NCBI RefSeq assembly: GCF_023898315.1
Contig: NC_064614.1
Span: 497,814,109-497,878,108 of the forward strand
Length of the DNA: 64,000 bases
Direction of reading: 5' to 3'
DNA from: Schistocerca nitens
Lineage: Eukaryota; Arthropoda; Insecta; Orthoptera; Acrididae
A program made the translations under genes and the position numbers. Of this stretch, positions 23,319-36,154 are shown in pieces. The notes under the pieces were generated by a model. The model worked only from the letters and a program-made list of their open reading frames with translations, had not been told where the DNA came from and searched no databases. Each line of letters starts with the position of its first letter. Position 1 is the stretch's first letter.

Positions 23319-23520
23319 ATGGGAAGCGTGCAAGGGATAAGTCCCTGCAGTCACGTTAACCTCTGTGCCCTCAGTGGCTCAGATGGATAAGAGCATCTGC
23401 CAGGTAAGCAGGAGACCCTGGGTCTGAGTCACCACTGGGGGGGGACACATTTTTAGCTGTCCCCATTGAGGTATATCAACAGCACCTGCTGGCACCTGAG
23501 GGTTTCGATTACTTATCATT
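23319..23520 (+). mobile_element. tRNA-Thr-like SINE, plus orientation
   Basis: Second copy of the 23060-23275 SINE, in opposite orientation and about 45 bp away. The tRNA-like head spans 23365-23446 (gtgccctcagtggctcagat, hairpin ctgc-caggtaa-gcag) and is followed by the same body (agctgtccccattgagg) and gagggtttcgatta end. It is more diverged in the B box (gggtctgagtc). Confidence 0.85.
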
Positions 23521-23869
23521 TCTGTAAAAAAAATAGCTAACCGTGATTACTATACTTCTGAATACTAAGATCACTTTTACAAAATTCACGAATACGTATG
23601 AGCGATCCATTAAGAACTAAGAAATCTTTGTGAGAATACAGATAAGTCTTATATATTAACACTAAAATTGCTTGTACATATACTAAATATTTTGTGCTAG
23701 AAAATCTATATTCAGGTGCAATAGAAAAAAAAGGGACAAATTATACTGTAGGGTGACACTACCAAGTATGCCAAGTGTCAACCAGAATTGAGAACAAAAC
23801 TTACTGTACTGATTTGTACAATGCTATGGAAAATAAATTGTTGATCATACTTTTTTGTATAAAGTGGTA

Positions 23870-24470
23870 ATGCCCAGTGGAATGCACATGACCCTTTTTT
23901 ACAATCTTTACATAATTAATGGTTAATCCTTGCGGTAAAAATTTTCTGTGGGCCATGTCCTTAGCGTTGTCTTCAATTTAGATTTGCTCATCTTTGCATT
24001 CTTCTGTTTTGGGGACACCAGTGTGCGCCAATCAGCACCGTTGCACTTCAGCCTTGTGTTGCACCGAGATGTCTAAGTTTCATCACCAGTAATAACGTTT
24101 CGCAAATAATCCAATTCATTTTCCACACATTCTTTCAGTTCACTCATGATGAATAGTCAACTGATCTTTTGCTTGTCTGTCTATCAATAGTTTGTTGACC
24201 AGCTTGGTACACACCTTATGCAAATTCAATTTTTCAATAACGATGTGATGCACAATGGTTTTTGGAGTCTTCAGACTGTCAGTTCACACCCGAACACTCA
24301 TTTGATGGTCAGTATTCAACAAACCACACACATGAATCATGTTTTCATATGTTTGGCTTGTAGATGGCCATCCAGAACAGGCGTCGTTGGCCAATCTTTC
24401 ATGGTCCCCCTTGAACTCATAACTTGAACATACGAAAAAATAGACTTTATGTATGCTTTTTAAAAGCATT
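23870..24470 (-). pseudogene. Mariner transposase relic, N-terminal and central part
   Basis: Minus-strand frames read FKGDHERLANDACSGWPSTS (mariner linker, consensus DDPRSGRPSTS), then a segment like LKTPKTIVHHIVIEKLNLHK (helix-turn-helix) and KVCTKLVNKLLIDRQ (consensus KVCAKLVPKVLTDEQ). A region resembling the first catalytic stretch and VPKTEECKDEQI follows. Stops and shifts are scattered throughout. The C-terminal catalytic motifs are absent here but occur at 20771-20965 in the same orientation. Confidence 0.75.
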
Positions 24471-24809
24471 TCATGAGTTTCTGCAACTTTTTGGTCGGGT
24501 TTTGTGCAAAACTAGATTGCCCATCATTGTTTAAACATATCTTCCACAACGTGATCTCAAAACAGGTGCACTATATCAGAAATCCTAACGTCAGCAATGC
24601 TCGGAGCAGACTGACCCAGTGTGTCCTCCCACCTACCTTCAATGGCCTGAATCTGCTGTGACCTGTTGAGATGTACCAGAAAGTATATTTCTTGACTTTG
24701 GGACACATCTTTTATAACTATGGAAAAAGAGCATACGTTACTTAGTCATGACTTTCTCACAATTTATTTGAGTGAAAACAAAGTTAGGATATAAATCATA
24801 TACAAAATG

Positions 24810-25729
24810 CTGTTGCTGATGACCTAGCAATAATTATGCAGACTCCAGAGAAAGCCGAACATGTCATCGATAAACTTCATGAGGTTGCCATCAAAACCAG
24901 TCTCCAAATTTCTTATGAGAAACTACAATTCACGGGCTTCCAAAAGTTAAAATCTGAAATCACTTACAACAAAATATGGTGACATCAAACAAGTTAAGTA
25001 CTTCAAGTACTTGGGTGAAATGATCTGCAACACTGGCAATGAAAAAGTAGCTCACAAAACATGAGCAGAAAAATTATGTAAAGCTTATACAATGACCAGG
25101 AACACAAACAATAAGAAATCGCTATCCACCCAAGCCAAACTTCACCACTATCATGCAGTCACTCTTCTAGAAGTGCTCTACGCAACTGAAACATCATCAT
25201 TAACCATCAACATCAAGAACATTCACAAAATGGAATGGCAAATACTCAGGAAAATATTTGGACCCAAGATTCAGGATGGTATCTGGCTGCGCAAAAGCTC
25301 TGAAGAACTGTACTCAAGGACTGAACGCTTCACGTCAGTTGCACCGAAAAGACGATTGAAATTCTACGGACATTTAGAAAGAATGGATGCCTCTAGAATG
25401 ACCAAGAAAATCTTCCTTATCATCGAAGGAACTCTCCAAACCAGGGTACGCTGGCTAACAGAAACCCATAATGACCTCACGGAACCCAGTATTGACCCAC
25501 TAGAAACCTCACTGTATACAGACAGAAAATCAACACTCATAAATTCACAACCAAAAACCCAATGGAAAAGAATCTGAAATTGAAAAACTCATGGACACAA
25601 GAAAGAAGACATGCCCATAGTGAAAGGATGAGGAAGTTTTGGAAAGAAAAGATGAAGACCAGTGCTAACTAATGGTTCCACGTGCTCCTTAGAGAATGAA
25701 ATGAAATGAAATAATAATAATAATAATAT
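24810..25729 (+). mobile_element. 5'-truncated LINE, C-terminal RT end with (TAA)n tail
   Basis: The start reads DDLAIIMQTPEKAEHVIDKL, just after the RT catalytic box, then LQISYEKLQF. After a frame break, an open frame at 25092-25577 carries FTSVAPKRRLKFYGHLERMD, a segment typical of the C-terminal domain of arthropod LINE polyproteins. The element ends in aaatgaaatgaaat followed by a TAA repeat at 25709-25729. Only the last 0.9 kb remains. The element at 62040-64000 is similar in style and may be the 5' half of the same family. Confidence 0.75.
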
Positions 25730-27099
25730 AGGAAATATCAGAGGTGAACAGCTTAGCTGAATCACCCTGTGTATTCAAGTTTTCAGCCTGTCCCACAAAA
25801 GATTGCTGTGTGCTGATTGTTCAAAAAAACAACTAAACTAAGGGTAAGAGAAACTGTAAAGTTTTGATGAAAGTTTTAACTCTCACAGTATGAGTGCTAC
25901 AAATGTAACTGGATATTTATCTTTAGAGAATTAAACAGCGAAAAGAGATTGTGTGTGAAGTGTCAGATTAGGATTACTTTCTGAAGGAAGCGCACATATA
26001 TTTGAGAATTCCACAATTTTATTGTGTGAAGAATCTATTTAGATCGGTCTGATATATCTGCAACATTTCCCTGTTGCTGTTGAAAATGAATTACTGCATT
26101 ATAATGTATTTTATGAATGGGATGTGCCACTTTGTATTGTTTACTGTATGTATTGAGGTACAGGGATTCAGTGTGCTAGAACTGTAGACAAGTAACTGCA
26201 AAAAATAATAAATTAATCATACATCTTTTTTTTTTAGGAGGTGCTTCACGATTACACCTCTTACTACCATGTTACACTATAGAACACGTTTGGCTTTTGC
26301 CAAGAGTGAATAAGTTTGTTTCTTGAAAGGATAGAGTAGTGTTCTGTGGTGTAAACTTGTTGAAAAGAAAGATGAAGCGAACCTATATTACCTCCGGTTT
26401 CTATCACTGCTCATGCTATATCTCTTACTTAGAAAAGGCAGTTGTGTACATGTACAGTTCCATTACAAGAAATTTGCACATTTATGTCCACATGAGGTGT
26501 AGTGCATGATCTTCTCCTCCCCCTCCCCCCTTATTAATCTGAAGACAAGCAGAATGAGTTTGTTTCAATTCCCACATATGAATTTCATGTGGCTGCTTCA
26601 GGAATGATCCTAAATGACTGCCACACAGTCTCATAAAAAAGTTATATCACCTAAAACTCTCACATCCATTGCATTTCCTAAGTGTAGAGGCTGCCACTTG
26701 TGTGTGTCATAACACACAACTTCACCTGGCATCTTAAATCTAGTACTTCCAAACATTCTGTTTATGAAGTTTGAGTGACTGCTTTGGCAAAACTGTGTGT
26801 TGTTCAGAGGAGTTACTTCCAGATTATCTGGGATAAAGCAACTTTGTTCAACTGTTCCAACCAACAAACCATAAATGTTTAATTCAGGGAAATATCCACA
26901 ATATTGGGCTCATGATATAGTGCAGTGAGGGCCAATACAATTCTATAACAAAGCACCAAACATTAAAAGGGAACTGAGGAAGGAACAATTATCTTCAAAG
27001 GTACAAATTCCATGCAAAGAAGTACAATATGCATCTAAAAAGTTAGGTGAATGGTCTCAAAAAAATAAAGGAAACAATTGTTACAAACAAAATAATGGC
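25730..27099. other. Intronic sequence, no gene seen
   Basis: AT-rich, with a short C-rich stretch near 26518-26530. I recognise no exon or mobile element protein. Confidence 0.4.
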
Positions 27100-27480
27100 C
27101 TTCAAAGTAATCAACATTAACTACACTTCTGACATCAGTTGTAAAGCTGTTAGAAACTTTCAGCAAATGTTTCTTGTAGTATCACTAAGCATTGTGGTCC
27201 CACATTGTTTGATACCCGCAATGTCTGTTAATGTTCATGAAAAATGGTTTATACCGTCTTTGATTACCTTAAAATCTGCTGCTCTCATTCTCAAAAACAC
27301 CTGCCGATGACCCACAAGCATCTGTCTCACTCGTTTAATGTTGTCTGTGTCTGTGCGTGTTGACCCGAATACAGCCGATCCTCGACACGGTCCTTTCAGT
27401 CTCAAAAGCATTTAAAGTACTCACTCACACATATTTCATTCACTCCTACAACACTACATTTGCACTAACATTCCACAAGT
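27100..27480 (-). pseudogene. Possible mariner transposase N-terminal relic
   Basis: Minus-strand translation gives TDTDNIKRVRQMLVGHRQ, resembling the mariner linker DENIERVRxxLxxDRR, preceded by a degraded KDRVEDRLYSG-like stretch. Later sequence does not align clearly. Weak evidence. Confidence 0.3.
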
Positions 27481-30143
27481 CTCAGTCATAGTTTGCCTTA
27501 ATTTGAAGCAAAACTTCATGTTAACATGTTGCTCCATTCTGCAATGACAGGAGGTGATGGAAGCTTGGTTGGTGTCTTCGAGAATTGAGAACACAAGAGC
27601 TAAAAGAGTGACACTTTATAATTTCAGTTACTGATACAGAAGTATCCAACAAGTTCTACTCGAAAAGAATGACTGGGTTCCTGCAATCGATGACATTCAC
27701 ACAAAGCCTCTCAAAACCCAAGGGCTATGTGAGCCAAAAATGTTGCAATAATCTGATAAAACCACAGATAGTAAATACTGCCCTGTAATAACAACTGATC
27801 CTGGGTCTGTTCTTCATCAGAGCATCTATCAATTTTACCAGTATTTCACAGACAAATTTTTCGACAATGTTATTCACATTTTATCTTCTGATACCACTCC
27901 CAAAATTTATTCTCTCAGAAGATATCAGGAGGCAAGGCCACTTTTGAAAGCTGTCACATCATATGCCAACTCTGTTTAAACTTTCGCACAGTCTTTATGT
28001 GGGTACCATCACCAAAGAGCTGTCCAACCAAATGAATGGCCATGATCAAACTGTGGTTGAGAGTATATTTGACCACTCAGTGGCAGAATACACTGCTGAG
28101 CTACTCAATGCCCCAACTATGTGGTCAGTTGTTACCTTTACTATTTTGATTATTTATATCCCCTCCAGGGCTTTCCATTGTCTTATTTAAGTTGCCACTG
28201 TTGAGATTAAACACTCATGAGAAATTGAATTACAGATAGCTGTTGTGGAAGAAATAAAGTGTTCATGTCATTTTGGGGAATAAAACAGTCCATTGTGTTA
28301 TATTACTGGGATATCCACCATACCTTCTAATAGCTGTCAGTATGACAATCAAATAAACTTAGAGTAAAATGGGAATTGTCACTGCATATGATTGTGGACA
28401 GCTTCCTAAGAACATGCAGATACTGGCATTTTCACGTGTTACGTCGAAGGCAAGTATGTCAATATGGGGAAATGTGCTGTCTACATCACTAGAGTCAACT
28501 GTTGACAGCAACAATGTGTCACTGATATGAGTTTCCATCAACTACTGTGGATTGTAACAGCAGATAGGGGGGTCACAGTGCTGCAAATCTCTCACGAACT
28601 CTACATTGCAGAACAACAATGACAGCAAGTTAGCTATCACAATCTCTCTAACCAGCAGTTCATTTCAGCGTACAGAAGTTACTCTCCCATAAATGCACCT
28701 CTGCTAAAAAAAATGACTTATACAAATGACCTGTAGATGGTGATTTAATTTTGCTGAAACTAGTAATAATTGTATATTTTTGTGTGATCTGGGTGAATAA
28801 ATTTCTGTAATAAGAAGAAGAACCATCCAATAGAGCTGACAATGTCTTGCAATAATCATAAAGGAAAATTTATTAAACATGATCGACAAGCACAGACTTA
28901 ATACACAACATGTAACACCTGCAAATCTGAAGTATTTTGGAACACTTTTACATTGGCACACAAGAAAGCAATGTTAAAATTCTACTGAAGCACGATTTAT
29001 TAATACGCCGTCCCAGCATCGCGAGCACATGCAGTGCAAGCCCTAAAAAATAGCAGTTGCTATTCCTTCTTTTCCTGTATAAAAAAAAGGAAGAGTGACA
29101 TCTGAGCTTGGGCATTTGATGCAGATATGTGAAATGCATCCTGTTTTGCACATCTGAATACTCATGCCACAGATTTTCTTGCACTATGGGCTAACAAGTG
29201 TTCTTTAGGACTGTCAATATCAGCAAAAAGTTTCCACTTGTTTCATACATAATGAATAAGTAAGTACCTAATGGTGTACAGCAAAATTAGCTCATTCAAC
29301 AGCATTACGGAACAGTAACTGATGTAATGAGTTAAGAAAAATTGAAAACACTCACTACCAACAAAAAGCTAATGTGCAGACCAATGGCAATACTTTGGAA
29401 TATGCAGTAATCTGAAGACATTTGATCATCTTTGTTCAACTTGCAAACAGTAATATTTAAAGCAACATCAATGTAATAATTTAAGGTAGTAGAAAAGTAA
29501 TTAACTTTGGGATACACAAATGATTCAGTGATGCTTGCTGATAAAGCAGAAAGCTCACATCGCTGCTCAGAGAAGTCGTATTCAATTGAAAAAGAATACT
29601 ACTCAATCAACATGAGAAAAAACAATATCAGTGATAGTCATCAAAATAAGAATGAAAACCCAATGAATCAGCAAATCCAGCACATAACAGAAAATCAATA
29701 TCTTCATTAATTAAGTATGTAAGCCATGCACTCATATGTAAAACAGTTTGATAGACATCAATACACACACTGAGTAGAATGAAGGACATTAAATTAAGCA
29801 TTCATGAAACGACTTGACACTGGAATTATTATTTAACAGAAAACAACCAAGAGTCCTGTGGGTAGAATACACTAGGAACAACAACAATATTAAAGGCCAA
29901 CTGCAAATGAGATGCTGACAACTAACAAATGCAGAATGGTGATGCAGTTGGAATACACACTCTGCAAAATAAAAACAACAAACTTCTTTCAATTATTTTG
30001 AAATGTAAATCTTATGTCAGTATCAATATAGTGTCACTATGGAGTAGTCAGAAAATCATCTTACCTAGGGAACATTTAAGAATCATTACTACAGAGCTGA
30101 ATAAGAAATAGCACTAGCCACATCCGTTCTACACCTACACATA
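27481..30143. other. Intronic sequence, no gene seen
   Basis: AT-rich, no recognisable exons, RNA genes or mobile element proteins on either strand. Short open frames here have no domain resemblance. Confidence 0.4.
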
Positions 30144-31290
30144 CACTGAAAAGGCAAAACATTATGACCACCTGTTTAACAGCTTGTCTGTCCATTTTTT
30201 GAATGACTTACACCAACTGATTCTGTGCATCTGGGATCTGACAGTTTGTTGGTAGGTTTGTGGCATTGGATTTCTAAGCACAAATCACGTAATTTGTGTA
30301 AATAAAGGGCCCGCTGACTTGTATATGTGGTGATGGCACCTGAGAGTGACCCAAATGGGTTCCTTTGGATTTACATTTGATGAATTTGGTAGCAGAGACA
30401 TAAACATGAGTTCAATATAATACTTCTAAAACCATTGAGGCATTGTTCTGGCTCCAAGCCACGGACAATTATACTGCTAAAAGATGACATCACTGTTGGG
30501 GAAGACATCACGCATGAAGTGAGGCAGATGTCAGCGTGTCTTTGATTACTACCACAAGTCTCATTCAAGTGCCGGAGAATGTCTCCCATAGCATAATACT
30601 GTTCCCACCAGCCTGCTTCCGTGGCATGCTGCAGCTTTCAAGCTGCTGTTCACCTCGATGATGGCGTTTGTGGGGAGAACCATCAACCTACTGTAGTACA
30701 ATGTGGTTCACCTGAAGAGCCGACACGTTTCCATTGATTGATGGTCTTGTGCCCACTGCAACCTTAACTGATGATGTCATTGGGTGAACATGTGAACACG
30801 TGCTCTGCTGCGGATCTCTATGTTCAACAGTCCACGATGAATGGTGTGCTCCTAAACACTTGTGCATGCAACAGCTTTGTGCTCTTTTGACAAAGGTGCC
30901 ACAATTTGCCATCCATTCTACTTTACAGAGCAGATCAGCCTCCGAACCCCATGTTCTATGAAGGGTCGTGGACGTCGAACCATTCAGCACCTAGTAGTAG
31001 TTTCACTGTCCTGCTACCTCTTCCCATAAATGCTCAGGACAGTAGCATGTGAACATTCAACCATTGCTGTTGTGGAGATACTTATTCACAGGCTCTGCGT
31101 AGTAATAATCTGCCTCTTGTCAAAGTTTCTTATCTCAATGGATTTCCCCATTTGCAGCCCATATCTTCGCTAGGGTGATTCCCCATCTGTGTCTGCTCCG
31201 CTTACATACTTCTGTTACTGTGTCACGTGCCCACAATACACCAGGTGGCATCAAATGTCACAGTGATCATAATGTTTTAGCTCATCAGTG
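30144..31290 (-). mobile_element. TIR DNA transposon, 1147 bp, Tc1/mariner-like, degenerate
   Basis: The left end cactgaaaaggcaaaacatt and the right end, whose complement starts cactgatgagctaaaacatt, form a terminal inverted repeat of about 28 bp with a few mismatches. TA dinucleotides flank both ends (30142-30143 and 31291-31292), the target duplication of Tc1/mariner elements. Inside, minus-strand frames include a GGNSIMLWETFSGT stretch resembling the GGGSVMVWGxFS box of Tc1-like transposases, but no full catalytic domain is readable. The superfamily call rests mainly on the ends. Confidence 0.75.
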
Positions 31291-31292
31291 TA

Positions 31293-32550
31293 TACTTCAC
31301 GTCACTGTACAGTGTGTAGCATGGGGTATTTTGTACACTTATTCAGATTACCTACCATATTTCATTCGCATATTAACCAATGGACAAAATTATTGCCTTT
31401 ATGCCTTGGTAAAGGTCCTAATCTCTTATCTTACTCAAATATCTTTATGAGATATACACAATGATGGAGTAGAATTGTCACACAGCTTTTCCCAAAGCCC
31501 ACTTTTCTAAAATGTTACCAACAGTGTTTTGTGAGAACAACTAAGTTACAGCTCTCTCATACCTTCATATGGGCTATATTGACCTACCAATGCAACTCTA
31601 ATTGTTTTGGTACCCACTGTAATTCCTACTTGTTTAGGAGTCCGAATGTTGATACAGTGCTTTAGAACTGGATGCACTGCATTTTCTGAGATTCCATCTA
31701 ACAAAGGTATGTTTCCCATTTGCTTTCCCTGCTACAGATTTGTGTGTACATTCCGTTTCATCTCACTTCTTAGTGGAGTATTTAAATGATTGTATGTGCT
31801 TCATGTGTTGAATCTCATAACTGTGTACTATTAAGGTCTTCCTCTTTATTGATGACATTTCTTGAATTCATTCTGCTTATGGAGAGGTGATATTCGTTGT
31901 ACCAAGTGAGAAAATTGAGGTCAAAGCTTTCTGTATTTCCTTACAATTTTTCAATCATAATTTTTCTGCAAATATTATCAGTTAACAATATATAGTGTTG
32001 CTGAACCTATTTGATGCCTAATTTATTTATATTAAGACCATTAGTGATTCTTAAGCTTCCTGAGGGGCACATCCAATGTTTGTTCCATTTCTGCTGGATA
32101 TTCATTGCCCTGTATAAGTACTAAGTAAAAAATTCACTGAGCCAACTGCGTTATCTATAAAGATACCCTGCAAGATAATATCTTGATTATTAGTGAACTA
32201 TACAGTGCAGTGCCAAATGCCTTTCAGAAATCTAAGCAGCTTGCCTCCACTTACTGTAAGCAAAACATTGTATGGGAATAAAGCAAGCTGCGTTTCACAC
32301 AAGTGGTTTTCTCTGAATACATGTCAATTCTATGAGAAAAGCCCCTTTTCCTCCGGGCTTCTTTTATCCCTTCTTTAAACAGACGTGACTGGAGCTCTTT
32401 TCTAATCTGGTGAGGCTACTTGCAGCACAAGAGGTTTTAAACAAATTTGGGATAGGGAATGGTCTAATACCACAGTGCATTCAGTATAGAAAATAATAGA
32501 AAGTCTTTCAGATCCTGACACCTTGTTGGCCTTAAGTAGTTTTTTAGTAA

Positions 32551-32553
<3 letters not shown>
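31293..32553. other. Intronic sequence, no gene seen
   Basis: AT-rich, with no recognisable exon, RNA gene or mobile element. Confidence 0.4.

Positions 32554-32611
<58 letters not shown>
32554..32611. repeat. (GT)n microsatellite
   Basis: Uninterrupted GT run of about 58 bp, the longest plus-strand GT tract in the window. Confidence 0.97.
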
Positions 32612-32612
<1 letters not shown>

Positions 32613-32839
32613 TTAAAACATGTCCCTTTCAGTGCGTACAGCGATTAAACAAGATATGGTAGTACCATCCTGCATGTATACATTTTTAATTGTGAAAAAT
32701 TAATATTTTGGCTTTCTGCTTGTAGTCTTTAGTTGCAATGTGAGATTGGTTCAACTTCCTATTATTTTCTGATAGATCTATGAGCCAGTATCTCTCTAAG
32801 GAGAGAATTGCCAATGCCCAGGCGACAGGATATTTATGA

Positions 32840-34100
32840 TTAGTGATCAAAAATGAGGTGGATAAATTTATTAGAAACAAAGTAATAAGCTTGTGTGGAA
32901 TCTGATTTAATCTCCTTCAAAGTACTGTGCTTGGCTAGCAACGCACTTATCCCAATACTGACTCTATGACTGGAAACATTTCTGGAAGGCTTCCTTTGGA
33001 AGGGCGTTCAGCTGCTCTGTTGTGGACCTCATGGTGTCAAAATGTTTTCCTTTAAGCACGGTTTTAATTTTTTGTAAAAGATAAACATGATGAAAAAGGT
33101 CAATTTGGACAGACAGTACACTTTTTCTGGCAAAAAATTCATAAACCAAAGCGAGGCGTAGCACAGTACATTGCCATGACGCAGGAAGCCACTGGCCCAT
33201 TTTTATGGTTTCTTTCTTTGTACATCGTTTTGCATACCTTGCAGTATTCCTTTGTAAAATTCAAAAAATGGAAAATTCAGGATGAAATGTTACAACATTA
33301 CAAAAAGGATAGTTATACTCACCATACAGTGGAAATGCCGAGTCGCAGATAGGCACAACAAAAAGACTGTCACAGAAAGTGAGCTTTTGACCAACAAGGC
33401 CTTCGTTGGAAAGATACAACATACACATACCTTCAAATTCTTGTAAACACAACTCATACACACATGAACAGTATCTGGTTGTTGGGACCAGACTGCCATT
33501 GGGAACACTGAATTTTCATCTCATGGTATTACTCTTAGACACTAAGGTCCATCTCCAGTTAAAATTTTGGAAATGCACACTGATACAAAATTTTCCTTCT
33601 GTTCATTACTCAAAAGCCTTGAAACAAATTTTGCTCTTGCTTACGTAATTTGGAAATTACTGGTTAAGATGCTTTGCACATACCCATATGAAATGCTAAA
33701 TTCTTCGGTAAGCTTTTGAATAGGTATTTGCTTGTTTGAGTGAACAATTTTTGCCGCTTTTCACAATTTTTTTTTTTTTTTAAGGTTAATGGACATCTCT
33801 AATATTGCTTGTCTTCTACTGACTCATTTCGACTTTTAAATTGCTCATGCCACTTGTAAACTGCCCTCAGAGATACAGCATTATCATACATCAAACTTCA
33901 GCATTTCATAAGTTTCTTTAGCAATTTTGCAACTCAAAACAGACTTAATGTTCACACACTGTTTGAAAACCATGATGCATGCCAAACACGGTAAACACAA
34001 CCTCATTCTACCATTTCTGGATAATGACTGACAAGGTAGAATGTGTTTCACCTTGATGTTGACTGTCACAACAGATCAGGCCATTGGACAAATCACATCA
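32840..34100 (-). pseudogene. Mariner transposase relic interrupted by a palindromic element
   Basis: From the high-coordinate side, minus-strand frames read KETYEMLKFDV, NAVSLRAVYKWHEQFKSRNES and VEDKQ (N-terminal helix-turn-helix region and linker), then LTEEFSISYGYVQSIL. After the interruption at 33270-33505 come LVYEFFARKSV, LLQKIKTVLKGKHFDT and ALPKEAFQKCFQS, then the C-terminal WDKCVAS...YFEGD. This is the mariner order. The catalytic centre is largely missing or unreadable, and poly-A/T and frameshifts break the frame. Confidence 0.75.
33270..33505 (+). mobile_element. Dispersed palindromic element, single arm
   Basis: Starts ggaaaattcaggatgaaatg and contains ggatagttatactcaccata, then gccgagtcgcagataggcac and an aaggcctt block. 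The same arm is present at 34374, 35842, 50826 (reverse) and 56963. Here only one arm remains, inserted in a mariner relic. Confidence 0.7.
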
Positions 34101-34176
34101 AATGGCTGTAGTGTCAGCAGTTGCTACTAAATAAATTCACTCACCGTATTTTTTTATCACACCTCATATTAAAGCT

Positions 34177-34225
34177 GCAGTGGTGGTAGTGGTAGTAGAA
34201 GTAGTAGAAGTAGTAGTAGTAGTAC
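34177..34225. repeat. (GTA)n-rich imperfect microsatellite
   Basis: Interrupted trinucleotide tract of gtggta, gtagaa and gtagta units, about 49 bp. Confidence 0.85.
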
Positions 34226-34373
34226 ATGAGATTAATGTGTTACACAGGACATTGTTTGCACCAATCACGAAACAACACTAAGTTGAAAGCAGTAGAATTT
34301 TTCTTCTTCAAAGAACCAAAATGCTACTTATGACATGGTATAGATAACAACATACAAAATCAAACAATGAAAC

Positions 34374-34600
34374 ATCCAGGGAGGAAAAACAACAATATGG
34401 AAAGATATATTGCCACTCACCACAAAGATGCAGCATTGAGTGGCAAACGTGCACAATGAAAAAGAATGCTAGAAATATTCAGCTTTCGGACAAAGGCTTT
34501 CATCACAATTGGACAAGTAGTACACATTCAGAATTAGAAAACTCGCACACAATTCACACAAGAACAAATTACAAATACATGGCCACTGCCAACTCTGGGC
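34374..34600 (+). mobile_element. Dispersed palindromic element, diverged arm
   Basis: Has the family arm (aagatatattgccactcacc), then agctttcggacaaaggcttt and an ACACA-rich middle ending ggccactgccaactctgg. The opposite arm is not visible nearby, so this copy is partial. Confidence 0.6.
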
Positions 34601-35841
34601 AGTGAGGCTCTATTCTTTTTAATATTGACTCATTTGAGGAATCAAGGTGAGGCATGGTTCAAGGTTAGGAAACAAAAAGAATGATCTGGGGGCAGTCGGA
34701 GTGGATTTTGGTTAGATGGAGTAAACTGAGCCAGGCAGAGTTCAATATTGGTTTTGGATTGAGTCTGATTGGTAGAGTTAGTAGAAAAAAGGCCACTGCA
34801 AGGGCCATAAGGAGAATGTCTAACAATCAAACACAATTGAATTTGAGAGTGGGGCAAAAGGTAATGCCTTTTGAAAGTGCTGAGACTTGTGTGGGACAGT
34901 GGCTTTTGGAGGACAGATATGCAACTGTGTTGTGCATCCATTTAGGCTCTGAGTTTTACTGGGTGGTGATGGAGAGTTCCTCAGGATGTGGTAAAATCAG
35001 TATGTCTGCAAGGGAGTGTTTGGCAGATATGAGAGGATGCAGCGAAGGTATGACAGAGGCTCTTGCAGTCATGGTGGACAGTAGCAATCCACGGTAGGAT
35101 TATGAGGAACAGGCTGAACAGTTTTTTTGAGTTGGCACTGTGCATGCTGCTTTAATTACTGGAGGGCAACGGTTTCAATCTGAGAAATGGAATGCAGGAG
35201 GGTGTTTTGGGCATGATTTACAAGGTTTGCAAGACTAGAATGGTGAGGGGTAATGAGCTGGTGGAATTTGAATAGCTAGAGATCAGTGGCAAATGGACGA
35301 GGTTGCACCTGGAGATAGGTAATTTGACAATCAGGCTATTTGGGGATTACACGAATTAGGCCACCATGAATAAACAATAAGTAGGACTAGGTTCTGGTTA
35401 GGGCAGGGAAATTTTCTGTATTGACACAGATGGAAGGAGCAATAATCCATAGTGGAGGGTAAAAAAACGCAGAAAAATGTGGAAAATTGAGTAAAACTAA
35501 GAGGGGAAAACCGGCAAAAAAGGCAAAACAGGTGTAGTATAATGAAAAGATGGGAAACCTGAGTAGTGTGTGAAGGGAGGTAGTGAGTTCAGTTTGAAGA
35601 TCGAGTGATTATATTAGCACGAAGATTGTTGTACATGAGCATTTAAACAGGGTGGCTTGGAAGTCAGAGCTTCACAGGATGTGTGGTATACAGCGGACAG
35701 CATGTGTAGTTGGGGAGGTAACAATAAAACATTAGAAAGTAGAGAAAGGGTATGAAAGACATTGAGTAGTGTAAAGCTGTATAGAAGGCAAACAGTACTG
35801 GATTGTGGGATTGAAGGGAAGGCATTAGGCACATCATGGAA
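34601..35841. other. Intronic sequence, no gene seen
   Basis: Purine-rich sequence between two palindromic elements. A frame at 34681-35097 is open for 138 codons but shows no recognisable domain, and I do not call it a gene. Confidence 0.35.
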
Positions 35842-35972
35842 GAATTAACAACAATAGGGAAAGGATAGATTGCTACTCACCACACAGAGGAGGCACTGAG
35901 TTGCAGACAGGCAGAGTGAAAAATAATGCTAGAAATATTCAACTTTTGGATACAGTCCTTCATCAGAAGTAG

Positions 35973-36028
<56 letters not shown>
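35973..36028. repeat. (CA)n microsatellite
   Basis: Uninterrupted CA run of about 56 bp inside the palindromic element. Confidence 0.97.
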
Positions 36029-36034
<6 letters not shown>

Positions 36035-36110
36035 CAGCCATTGACTCGTATAGGATATCTAGACTCAGAGACAACAGTGTGTGTGTGGGCGCGTGCACGC
36101 ACACATGTGT

Positions 36111-36111
<1 letters not shown>

Positions 36112-36150
<39 letters not shown>
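36112..36150. repeat. (GA)n microsatellite
   Basis: Uninterrupted GA run of about 39 bp inside the palindromic element. Confidence 0.97.

Positions 36151-36154
<4 letters not shown>

Noticed and set aside
34681-35097. 138-codon open frame
   Set aside because: No recognisable motif. It lies between palindromic repeats and is probably an old repeat or chance frame.
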